64,000 nucleotides of DNA from Bacillota bacterium (GTDB lineage: Bacteria; Bacillota_A; Clostridia; Lachnospirales; Lachnospiraceae), in the NCBI GenBank assembly GCA_023407175.1, contig JAEYMU010000053.1:124001-188000 (forward strand). The letters are read 5' to 3'. This document shows positions 18,701-25,531 of the stretch, piece by piece. Within the stretch, counting starts at the first letter, position 1; the number at the start of each line of letters is the position of its first letter. The position numbers were made by a program, and so were the translations under genes. The notes beneath the pieces were generated by a model. The model saw nothing but the letters and a program-made list of their open reading frames with translations. It was not told the DNA's origin and did no database searches.

Positions 18701-19505
18701 TATCTCTTAAACCTGTTGCTTTATTCAGCTCAATAATATAGATACCACCTGACCAGGAACCATAGGTCATGTATAACTTACCATTCTGACCATAGAATAC
18801 ACAGGGATCAATTGCATGGGCTCCTGTGCTGGTATTCCATGTAGTAGCAGCCGTGGTCGTAGTACCATCCTTGCAGGTATACGCTGACTGAATATATCTG
18901 GACGGAAGTGTGGTATCACCGGTCACTTCATCATAATCTGTATAAGTAAAATCATGATTATAAGCAGCATTCGTGAAACCGGAATAAATAACTGTACCTG
19001 CATAGGTCCAGTTGCCATCAAGTGAATCCGCCGTAAGCATAGCAATCGATGAATTCCAGGAGCATCCGTTAATGCTCATGTACATACACCATTTTCCGAG
19101 AATATCATTATAAATTACATCCGGAGCCCACATATTACCGGAAGGAGCATATACACTGTCCCCCATCGCCGCCCATGTAAAATTACTCGCAAAAAGGGTT
19201 GCATAATCGATATTAATATTATTCGTAAAAGTTGTCCAGTTTTTTAAATCTGTCGATTTGGCCCAGGCCAAATGGGACCCAAATATGTAATAGGTTCCAT
19301 TTCCATCGTAAACAACGGATGGATCGTGAACTGATACACGATTAACAGAGGTCGCTGAATATGCTGCAGCCAACTCACTGTCGGATAAAGCTGTAGTCCC
19401 CTCTACTGCATAGGCAGTTAAATTAAAATGAATCGATTGAAGCGAACTGCACATCAGAGCAACTGTCAATACAAGCACAATTGCCTTTCTAAAAATTTTT
19501 TTCAT
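12708..19505 (-). CDS. Secreted multi-domain GH43 endo-alpha-1,5-L-arabinanase with tandem YDG-like repeats
   Basis: A signal peptide (about residues 1-36) precedes a GH43 five-bladed propeller. From the ATG at 19505 the catalytic set would be D61 in 'SVHDPSVVYD', D233 in 'AHAIDPCVFYG' and E297 in 'TSGEASYIEYI'. A GH43 C-terminal arabinanase domain follows ('GTWTMVNGKPYCNLVIGGV', 'NDVCIWGAKYP'). Next come an Ig-like domain, two LamG/concanavalin-like regions, 15 tandem repeats of about 76 residues and a C-terminal fibronectin type III-like domain. I see no LPxTG, SLH or dockerin, so it may be freely secreted or held by the repeats. It would cut arabinan outside the cell and feed the importer, GH127 and GH42. 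A GTG at 19514 is an alternative start; neither site has a strong ribosome binding sequence. The length of 2265 residues is far above the usual 500-1000 for the family. Confidence 0.9.
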   Translation of the reverse strand: MKKIFRKAIVLVLTVALMCSSLQSIHFNLTAYAVEGTTALSDSELAAAYSATSVNRVSVHDPSVVYDGNGTYYIFGSHLAWAKSTDLKNWTTFTNNINIDYATLFASNFTWAAMGDSVYAPSGNMWAPDVIYNDILGKWCMYMSINGCSWNSSIAMLTADSLDGNWTYAGTVIYSGFTNAAYNHDFTYTDYDEVTGDTTLPSRYIQSAYTCKDGTTTTAATTWNTSTGAHAIDPCVFYGQNGKLYMTYGSWSGGIYIIELNKATGLRDTSATYNYTANTSDPYMGIKLAGGYQTSGEASYIEYIDGYYYMFVTNGSLVANGGYNMRVYRSANPAGPYTDVSGQSPMYTTGTSNTNSDVGTRLMSYYKWSYQEFAQVAQGHNSAIVSPDGKAFLVYHTRTNNGTEVHSVRVHQLFTTENHYLVAAPFEYNGETVSQTGYSSSEVVGSYEVILQKQSIDYTNLEYCAGSEMTLNSDGTITGAYTGTWTMVNGKPYCNLVIGGVAYEGLFVEQTMEGTNINTMCFTAVGTNDVCIWGAKYPSAAAAIAMTSSNLSVVSDAYTSINLPTTGLYGTSISWSSSDTSVIADNGTVTAPSTDTNVTLTALISRDNYTYQKTYTVLVHGAITDYSQIQLLASAFVGNPQDLSTRMDGSLSMPNPYLSNTEIDYSRGVKIKFDVQSTGVNRVLATILSFMGSGGANGRLYFTPGSYLGYNATGGYFDANLYSYGMVTDYIGTEKTTVEISLTSAGFEVDVNGVKAYDKTILSNAATGVGSITDYYNLLYWLTNTADTVYFGKGSWWAAEGYDEALCTISNVYFYAYLMRPDTAATHTYSENYNSATTVADYWTSTNLQTGLAFVNKRDTQKQYAQFTVASQSGTRGAVSVFPSAGQVTGKYTVMTDVNLSAANATGYENQFVITNSARAYTSNNINSGVASGYIVKLSTTASSTTWSINGGQGTVTIPKSTWVNIKAFVDTSAGTAVLKITNKATGVVLYSGTVTISGTGTLQGLYFMGGRTSSIQMVDNIIVDQYVDGSSTSDIDLSSYDSALEAASYAYNGSAKIPAVTVGNGSDTLEEGTDYAVTYSNNINAGTATVTVRGMINYTGVITKTFTIAARNASAFHAALDTSSYNYDGTAKAPVVTVKDGTILVAASNYTVTYTNNTNAGTATAEIAFSGNYTGTVTKTYTIEPKEVSTLTVDFGDSSYVYDGTAKTPEVTVTDGATPLVEGTDYSVTYTDNKNAGTATVTVTGLGNYAGTAAQTFSIAAKSTTALAVSVNTPVVTYDGTAKTPAVTVNDGGITLTEGTDYSISYSNNTNVGTAEITITGEGNYSGIINQTFTIVEKSASTLNIILSETTFTYDGTAKTPSVTVMDGLTILAEGTDYTVDYSSNTEVGTAAVTITGIGNYTGSASETFTIAAIDLAVLTVTLDAAAYTYDGTARTPEVLVSDGTTALVRGTDYEVSYADNINAGTAKVTVRGLGHYAGEVTRNFTITADGDTELTVILEASTYTYDGTAKTPGVIVKAGSTTLTAETDYTVAYENNMNVGTATVIITAKGNYAGSVTDTFAITARTASALTVILGTTAYTYDGTAKTPALTAKDGAATLAEGIDYTVSYKNNINVGAATITITGKGNYTGTTAQTFLITAKEVAALTAALEATAYTYDGTAKTPAVTVSDGSTLLTAEADYTVSYRNNVNAGTATVTVTGAGNYTGTMTQTFTITGKSAAAFTVILGTSTYTYDGTAKTPAVSVKDGETVLAAGTDYTVSYSNNTEAGTATVTITGAGNYAGTATQTFAITGKAADTLTVNLGTSVYTYDGTAKTPAVTVSDGSTVLTEEADYTVSYTNNVNAGTATVTVTGEGNYTGTITRTITITGKAAAALTVILGASSYTYDGTAKTPSVSVRDGAAALAAGTDYTVSYSNNTNVGTATAIITGTGNYAGATTQAFIITGKAVSALSVTLGTLSYTYDGTAKTPSVTVRDGSVILTEGTGYTLSYKDNINVGTATVTITGTGNYTGTVTQTFAITGKAAAALTVTLGKATYTYDGTAKTPVVTVKDGTATLAERKDYTVSYKNNMDVGTATVTITGIGNYTGTTKETFTITAKSAAKLTVKLEASAYPYSGKAIKPTVTVKDGSTTLVSGTDYKVSYSNNTNPGEAAVKITGIGNYSGAITKTFKIQLEAPKASLTAGKKSVNVKWGKVPGATGYVVYMASSKTGSYSAVYTANGSTLSYNKKGLTSNKTYYFKVVAFTGSGSTVVYSDASSVVSVKVK
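12990..16380. repeat. Fifteen tandem ~228-bp coding repeats (YDG/MBG-like domains)
   Basis: Within the GH43 gene, 15 units of about 76 codons repeat the pattern 'YTYDGTAKTPxVTVxDG', then 'GTDYTVSYxNNxNxGTA', then 'GxGNYTGTxTQTFxIT'. The middle units (about 13.2-15.0 kb) are close at the DNA level. Those at both ends are more diverged: the unit nearest the N-terminus has YNG and the one nearest the C-terminus YSG in place of YDG. The pattern resembles the Ig-like YDG/MBG repeats of bacterial surface proteins, probably acting as a stalk or adhesion region. Confidence 0.9.
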
Positions 19506-20225
19506 AAAGCCCACTCATTGTATCGGTAATCGATACCGCCATATTTTCGCAGTAAACTGCCGGATAAAAGGCCTTTCTGGCGTCCTTTCTTATATTTTTC
19601 CCTTTATCCTGTTTTAATCAATAGCCTTCGTTGCGTAATCAGGGATACCAATAAAGCAATAAGCCATGAATAACGCCGGAATTATTCGGACCTCCTCTCC
19701 CTTCCATCCTCTCCCACTGATGCAAATAAACATATTTATTTTATTTCACTAAATACTGTATTATTTCACTACATATTTTATAAAAATTATAAAATCAACT
19801 CGCCATTTTGTCAATAAACTTTTCATAAATCTTAATATAATTGTTAACTATTACTTAAATATTTTTAATTATATTGCTATGATAATTTATTGACAGAAGA
19901 GTGGAAAATTTATCAAAAAAACACAAAATAGCCATTTTATGGGACTTCTATGCCTAAAATATGATGTAAACAATCAAATATACCTTTATACATATTAACA
20001 ATAAATCAAGCCTGATTATATTATTTTATTGTAACTTTTTGTAATTCAGCAAAACCATTATTTTATTTCACTTTTTAGTTTAATAATTAATTCTCTTATA
20101 AACATTTGTTTTATCAATAGCCGATTGTTCAACAGATATAAAAATGCTATAATAAATTACACACAAAAGCTTTGAAGCCATTAATTTTCAGGATTTTTTA
20201 AATACAGAAGGTGGTGTAAACTTAG
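19506..20225. promoter_or_regulatory. Divergent AT-rich regulatory region between GH43 and araC genes
   Basis: This 720-base stretch holds no gene. It carries a dyad GTATCG-GTAAT-CGATAC at 19520-19536 just before the GH43 start and three identical copies of TTATTTCACT at 19741-19750, 19761-19770 and 20063-20072. The first two copies are exactly 20 bases apart, an AraC-like half-site spacing. On the plus strand TTGTTC (20125-20130) and TATAAT (20148-20153) with a 17-base spacer form a likely araC promoter. The GH43 promoter itself could not be placed confidently. Confidence 0.6.
20125..20153 (+). promoter_or_regulatory. Promoter of the plus-strand araC gene
   Basis: TTGTTC at 20125-20130 and a perfect TATAAT at 20148-20153 are separated by 17 bases, about 70 bases before the araC start. 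Confidence 0.6.
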
Positions 20226-21101
20226 ATGCGCTATTTCTTATCAAATGCTTCCCATCCACTAAGGTACTTTTCCTGCGGAAACCTGATCAGTAAGCAGGAA
20301 TTTCTTCATCACAGACGCAGCTTTGACATGAATGTTTTAATTATGATAAATGAGGGAACCTTATACATCTCACAGAATGGTGTAAATTATGCGCTTGGTC
20401 CAAAACATTATATTTACTTAAAAGCGGGTGAGGAGCATTATGGATATAAGCCCTCCGACGGAAGATTATCTTATCTATGGGTTCATTTTCGATTGAATGA
20501 TGATGTAACTGTTGTATCAGAGGAAACCTTTTTAAATGGCAGGTTAGAGCATACACTGGAGGACAAAACCAACAGCCTTTATATTATGCCGGAGTGCGGC
20601 GAGATATCCCTCACCCAAAGGGCTCCTTTACTATTTAATCAGCTGCTGGATCTGTCAAGGCAGGAAATCATTTACACAAATCAGATTGTTGACTATGCCC
20701 TCAGTTTATTGGTTATGGAAATATCTCAGGAATTCATTGAGATGCATTATAAAATCAAGCAAAAAATCACACCAAATATAGCCCGAATTATGGAGTGGAT
20801 TAAAGCCAATTATATTAATCCCATCACAATCGCGGATATTGCCTGTGAATTTGGCTATAATCCCGATTATTTATCCTCCCTGTTCAAAAAAACCACAGGT
20901 ACTACCTTGATAAATTTTATTAATAAAACTCGAATTGATATATCAAAATCATTGATTTCCAGCTATGATATCTCCATAAAAGAAGCCGCTTATTCCTGCG
21001 GATTTACGGATGAAAAATACTTTTTAAAGACCTTCAAAAAATTCGAAGGCATGACACCCACACAATATAAGAAAGCCTTTACCAGAAAAATGATTAATTA
21101 G
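20226..21101 (+). CDS. AraC family transcriptional regulator with cupin-like sensor domain
   Basis: The 291-residue protein has an AraC-type N-terminal sugar-binding cupin ('FDMNVLIMINEGTLYISQNG', 'GPKHYIYLKAGEEHYGYKPS') and a C-terminal pair of helix-turn-helix units ('ITIADIACEFGYNPDYLSSL' and 'ISIKEAAYSCGFTDEKYFLK') ending with the usual 'FKKFEGMTPTQYKK'. It is divergent from the GH43 gene and directly upstream of GH127, so it probably controls both in response to arabinose-containing sugars. The ATG has an AAGGTGG site nine bases upstream. Confidence 0.92.
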   Translation: MRYFLSNASHPLRYFSCGNLISKQEFLHHRRSFDMNVLIMINEGTLYISQNGVNYALGPKHYIYLKAGEEHYGYKPSDGRLSYLWVHFRLNDDVTVVSEETFLNGRLEHTLEDKTNSLYIMPECGEISLTQRAPLLFNQLLDLSRQEIIYTNQIVDYALSLLVMEISQEFIEMHYKIKQKITPNIARIMEWIKANYINPITIADIACEFGYNPDYLSSLFKKTTGTTLINFINKTRIDISKSLISSYDISIKEAAYSCGFTDEKYFLKTFKKFEGMTPTQYKKAFTRKMIN

Positions 21102-21242
21102 GAGCTTTATAAAAATCCATATATCGTTTCACATATATAGAAATTTCCACCGTATCTACGAATCTATCTACCGACTTTTCTGTAAATCATTATTATAATA
21201 AGGTTAGATATTTTAATTACCAATACAGGAAAGGTGGAAAAC

Positions 21243-23072
21243 ATGCTAAAACCGATAAAATCAAAAAATGTCAGACTCTTACCAAGCATATTTAAAGAAA
21301 GATATGACTTGAACCGCAGCTATCTCATGAACCTGAAAAATCAAGGCTTGCTTCAAAACTTTTATCTGGAAGCAGGAATCATATTACCGGGACTTCAGGT
21401 GCTACACAATCCGGATACGGATGAAATTCATTGGGGTTGGGATGCACCAACCTGCCAATTAAGGGGGCACTTTTTAGGACATTGGCTCTCTGCTGCGGCA
21501 TCCATATTTGCGATCGATCATGATTATGAATTAAAAGCAAAGCTTGATAAAATAATAGACGAGCTTATTCGGTGCCAGGAGTTAAATGGCGGTGAATGGA
21601 TTGGTCCAATACCGGAAAAATATTTTCAAAAGCTGGAAAAATCCCAGCATGTCTGGTCCCCCCAATATGTTATGCATAAACTGCTTTTGGGCCTGATGAA
21701 CTCCTATATCGATGCAGGAAACGAAAAGGCACTGGTGATTTTTGATAAATTAAGCGATTGGTATATAGATTGGACAGATGATATGCTGCAGAAAAATCCC
21801 CATGCCATATATGCCGGTGAGGAAGCAGGTATGCTGGAAGTATGGATTACCATGTATGAAATAAACGGACAGGAAAAGTACCTGGAGCTCGCCAAAAAAT
21901 ACAGTAATCCGAGGGTTTTCAGAGATCTGGAAGCAGGAAAGGATACCTTGACGAACTGTCATGCTAATGCGAGTATCCCTTGGTCCCATGGAGCCGCCAG
22001 GCTATATGAGGTTACCGGCGAGGAGAAATGGCGAAAAATCACCGAAGCTTTCTGGAAAAATGCCGTTACAGACCGCGGATATTACTGTACCGGCGGGCAG
22101 GGAGCCGGTGAGTATTGGACCCCTCCCTTTCAGCTCGGCCACTTTTTAAGTGATGCAAATCAGGAATTTTGTACGGTTTATAATATGATCCGAACCGCAT
22201 CCTATCTCTATAAATGGACCGGAGATACTTCCTTTGCAGACTATATAGAGCTTAATTTATATAACGGCTTCCTGGCACAGCAAAACAGGAACACCGGAAT
22301 GCCGACTTACTTTCTTCCGCTAAAGGCCGGAAGCAAGAAAAAATGGGGAACACCGACTCGTGATTTCTGGTGCTGCCATGGTACCATGGTTCAGGCACAG
22401 ACTTTATACAGCTCACTGATTTATTTTGAAGATGAAAACAGACTCATCGTAAGTCAGTATATCCCTTCCGAATTAAAATGGAGCTGTCATAATACCGACA
22501 TAAGTATCGTACAAAGTATTAATATGAAATATTATAATGATGTGGCTTTCTTCGATGAACGGGACGAAAGCCAGATGTCCAGATGGTCCCTCAAATTCCA
22601 GGTAACTGCCAGGCAAAATGAAAGGTTTACACTTTCATTTCGCGTGCCTAAGTGGGTGAAGGAACCACCGGTTGTAACCATCAATAATGAAAAAATGAAT
22701 GATATCTTGGTAGATAAGGGCTATATCAATATCACCAGAGAATGGTTAAAGGATGAAATACTAATTTACTTCCCATGCAGACTGGAAATCTGTCCGTTGC
22801 CCGATCTGCCTGATACCTTTGCATTTATGGAAGGGCCTGTTGTACTGGCAGGTATTTGTGACGAGGATAGAAAGCTATTCGGTGATGCAGATAAGCTCAA
22901 TGAACTATTAGTTCCTCAATATGAGCACACATATGGTACATTTCCCTGGAAACAAGGCTTCTATAAAACAAAAGAGCAGCCCGGCAATATAAATTTTATG
23001 CCCCTGTATGAAATAACGGATGAAAATTATACCGTTTATTTTCACTGTGGGAAAAGGCAGGAATTAGATTAA
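21243..23072 (+). CDS. GH127 family beta-L-arabinofuranosidase
   Basis: The 609-residue protein has the (alpha/alpha)6-barrel sequence style of GH127/GH146. The four residues that hold zinc and act in HypBA1-type enzymes are present: E308 and C310 in 'NQEFCTVYNM', and C377-C378 in 'FWCCHGT', where the first Cys of the pair is the expected nucleophile. No signal peptide is seen, so it acts in the cytoplasm on imported oligosaccharides. GTG at 21234 is in frame, but the ATG at 21243 has AGGTGG six bases upstream. It follows araC by 141 bases. GH146 rather than GH127 is possible; the arabinofuranosidase activity is well supported by context. Confidence 0.9.
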   Translation: MLKPIKSKNVRLLPSIFKERYDLNRSYLMNLKNQGLLQNFYLEAGIILPGLQVLHNPDTDEIHWGWDAPTCQLRGHFLGHWLSAAASIFAIDHDYELKAKLDKIIDELIRCQELNGGEWIGPIPEKYFQKLEKSQHVWSPQYVMHKLLLGLMNSYIDAGNEKALVIFDKLSDWYIDWTDDMLQKNPHAIYAGEEAGMLEVWITMYEINGQEKYLELAKKYSNPRVFRDLEAGKDTLTNCHANASIPWSHGAARLYEVTGEEKWRKITEAFWKNAVTDRGYYCTGGQGAGEYWTPPFQLGHFLSDANQEFCTVYNMIRTASYLYKWTGDTSFADYIELNLYNGFLAQQNRNTGMPTYFLPLKAGSKKKWGTPTRDFWCCHGTMVQAQTLYSSLIYFEDENRLIVSQYIPSELKWSCHNTDISIVQSINMKYYNDVAFFDERDESQMSRWSLKFQVTARQNERFTLSFRVPKWVKEPPVVTINNEKMNDILVDKGYINITREWLKDEILIYFPCRLEICPLPDLPDTFAFMEGPVVLAGICDEDRKLFGDADKLNELLVPQYEHTYGTFPWKQGFYKTKEQPGNINFMPLYEITDENYTVYFHCGKRQELD

Positions 23073-23125
23073 TTTTTGAAGCAGCTTCTCTACCTCTTAT
23101 AGACAAATATACCTTCATAAGAAAA

Positions 23126-23167
23126 GGGTGCCTCAAAATCATTGATCATTGATTTTTGAGGCATCCT
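23126..23167. terminator. Bidirectional terminator between convergent GH127 and GH42 genes
   Basis: TGCCTCAAAATCA and TGATTTTTGAGGCA form a long stem around a short ATTGATCAT-type loop, with A- and T-rich flanks on both sides. It lies between the two convergent genes and can serve both. Confidence 0.85.
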
Positions 23168-23179
23168 TCTTAATTTATA

Positions 23180-25135
23180 TCATTTCATATCCGTGTCTTT
23201 CCATATCTGCATCTCAAAAGGAGCTAATTCCATTCCTTTATTCATTATATTAATCTTCTGTTGCCTTTCCGTATTATTGAACAGGAAGTAAATATGCTGA
23301 TTATCCTTTTCTCTGACGGTCAATTCCACACCTTCCGGCAAATCATCAAGGTATTCCACACCTGAAATCTTTAGGACATTCTCGGCCAGCTTCTTGTAGA
23401 ACGCCTTCTTTCCCACCGTCCCGACATAATAGGCATAACCGGCTCCGTAGCAGTTCTTCGTTACTGCCGGTCTTTCTGCATAGAAGTTTTCCGAATATAC
23501 TGCAAGCACTTCAGCCGTCTCTGCTTCCATAATGTCACACCACTGTGTTATATCATATTCCGTCCCTTCCTTCGTCCTGATATGAAGAATATCATTACCG
23601 ATGGAATCATACTCGGTTACATAAGCTCCAATCAGCTCTCTGAAAACAGTGGGCAAGGCTTCCATAATACAATTGTTATGAAAATCCTTTACTCCGCTGC
23701 GATTTGTAATAACAACCGTTCCGCCCTTTTTCGTAAATTCATACAGGCGCTTTACCACACCTTCCTCGGCAATAAATAAAGTAGGAACAACAATAATACG
23801 ATAGGATGTAAAATCTGCATATTGATTAATAATATCCGTCCCCACGCCCAGGGACATGAATGCATGGTGGAAAGCTTTGATTTGATTATAATAATGAAAA
23901 CCATCCGTCTGCGGCTGAATCTTTAAAGCGTATTCCTGATCGGAGGAATATAAAATAGCACACTGATTTTTAATTACGCTGCCATCTATATCCTGTAGTT
24001 CCTTCACTGCATTACATAAATCAGTAAATTCATGCAGTCTTCTGCCCGGAACATTACTGTGATCGATTAATCCATGCCAATACATTTCAGCTCCGGTAAC
24101 TGCGGATCTCCACCGAAAATGTAATACCATATCCGCACCATGGGCGATCGTCTGTAAGGAATATCCCTTTAGCATGCCCGGTCTGGGCGTCGGTTTCATC
24201 GGCATCCAGCAGCCCGGCGTTCCACTCAGCTCTTCCATAATCCAGAAATTCTGATTTTTAATTCCACGCATTAAATCAAGATGAAATGCGTGCGAATATA
24301 TCTCCTCCGGATCGGAAGGAAGCCTTGTCGTCGGATAATTATCATAGGAAACCACGTCCAATTCCTTGAATGCATCATAAAAATCAGGCATTTTATCACA
24401 CAACCAGGTATTGGTAGTAATCACCGTATCAGGACAGTTTGTTCTGATTATTTCTCTTTGAAAATTAATATATTCCACAAGGCTGTCTGAAGCAAACCGG
24501 TGATAATCCAACATATAGGAAGGATTAAACCAGGCATAGGGATAGGAGCCCATCGGGGGCTTGATCTGTTCCCAGTCCGAATACTCCCCGCTCCAGACAT
24601 TATTCCCATACACCGCATTTATTTCCTTCAAAGTTCCATACCTGTTCTGTAACCATCTATGGTAATCTCCGATACAGTGCTCACAGCAGCAAAAGTTAGC
24701 TTCCAATTCATTATCTATCTGCCAGGCAATAATACGTCGATTGCCGGAATAATGATATGTCAGCTTTTCTATCATCCGCCTTGCATATTTACGAAATACC
24801 GGATTGACATAACATCTGTGACCTCTGATGCCTATTGCAATCTTATTACCGTCTCTTCCTGTCTGAATTGTCTCAGGGTATTTCTGATAGAGCCACAAGG
24901 GTGGACAATTCGTGGGTGTACCCAGAATTACGTCGATATCTCTTTCGTCAAATAATTTTATTGAACGATCCAGCCATTCAAAATTGAATTCCCCTTCCTC
25001 CGGCTCCAATTTTGACCACGAAAACTCAGCCAGGCGTACCACCTTTACTCCTGATTCCTTCATTAAATCCGCATCCTGACCCCACAGCTTTTCATCCCAG
25101 TGTTCAGGATAATAATCGACCCCAATTTTTATCAT
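23180..25135 (-). CDS. GH42 family beta-galactosidase
   Basis: The 651-residue protein begins with 'GVDYYPEHWDEKLW', the family's opening motif. The acid/base is E143 in 'WQIDNELEANF' and the nucleophile lies in 'FWIMEELSG'. A cysteine set (C108 with C149, C151 and C154 in a CxCxxC arrangement) matches the zinc site of GH42 enzymes. No signal peptide is present, so it is cytoplasmic. It would remove beta-galactose (or, in some family members, alpha-L-arabinopyranose) from imported oligosaccharides. The ATG at 25135 has AGGAGAG just upstream; an in-frame upstream start at 25177 has none. Confidence 0.92.
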   Translation of the reverse strand: MIKIGVDYYPEHWDEKLWGQDADLMKESGVKVVRLAEFSWSKLEPEEGEFNFEWLDRSIKLFDERDIDVILGTPTNCPPLWLYQKYPETIQTGRDGNKIAIGIRGHRCYVNPVFRKYARRMIEKLTYHYSGNRRIIAWQIDNELEANFCCCEHCIGDYHRWLQNRYGTLKEINAVYGNNVWSGEYSDWEQIKPPMGSYPYAWFNPSYMLDYHRFASDSLVEYINFQREIIRTNCPDTVITTNTWLCDKMPDFYDAFKELDVVSYDNYPTTRLPSDPEEIYSHAFHLDLMRGIKNQNFWIMEELSGTPGCWMPMKPTPRPGMLKGYSLQTIAHGADMVLHFRWRSAVTGAEMYWHGLIDHSNVPGRRLHEFTDLCNAVKELQDIDGSVIKNQCAILYSSDQEYALKIQPQTDGFHYYNQIKAFHHAFMSLGVGTDIINQYADFTSYRIIVVPTLFIAEEGVVKRLYEFTKKGGTVVITNRSGVKDFHNNCIMEALPTVFRELIGAYVTEYDSIGNDILHIRTKEGTEYDITQWCDIMEAETAEVLAVYSENFYAERPAVTKNCYGAGYAYYVGTVGKKAFYKKLAENVLKISGVEYLDDLPEGVELTVREKDNQHIYFLFNNTERQQKINIMNKGMELAPFEMQIWKDTDMK

Positions 25136-25531
25136 TGCTCTCTCCTTTATGACTCGGCATAATTGTTTTAAATACAAATTGAATTTACCAATCCTATCAT
25201 ATCTCTATTATCTTACAATTTTCAACCATTAAAACACCAAAAATGGTGGTATATTCTTAGATTCAATATAACAAATACGAACTATACAACGAAAGTGCTT
25301 AATAACACTACCCAAATTAAGGATATTACTTCGTAATAACTGGTTAAAATGGAATTGGATCAAAGGTCTTTGATATAGTTTTACCATTATAAATGTTAAT
25401 TTGATATTAGAAGATTTATCATTTTTTTGAAAAAAATGTGATTTTCATAAGGAAATGCGCTATAATGGAAATATAATGAACAGTCAGTATTTAAAACGAA
25501 ATAAAAGAACAGATAAGGAGCAGGGGAAAGA
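25136..25531. promoter_or_regulatory. Divergent intergenic region, mostly AT-rich
   Basis: No gene is seen in these 396 bases. A TATAAT at 25461-25466 lies 66 bases before the RCC1-repeat gene and probably is its -10 box, but no good -35 element sits 16-18 bases upstream. The GH42 promoter could not be placed. Confidence 0.45.
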
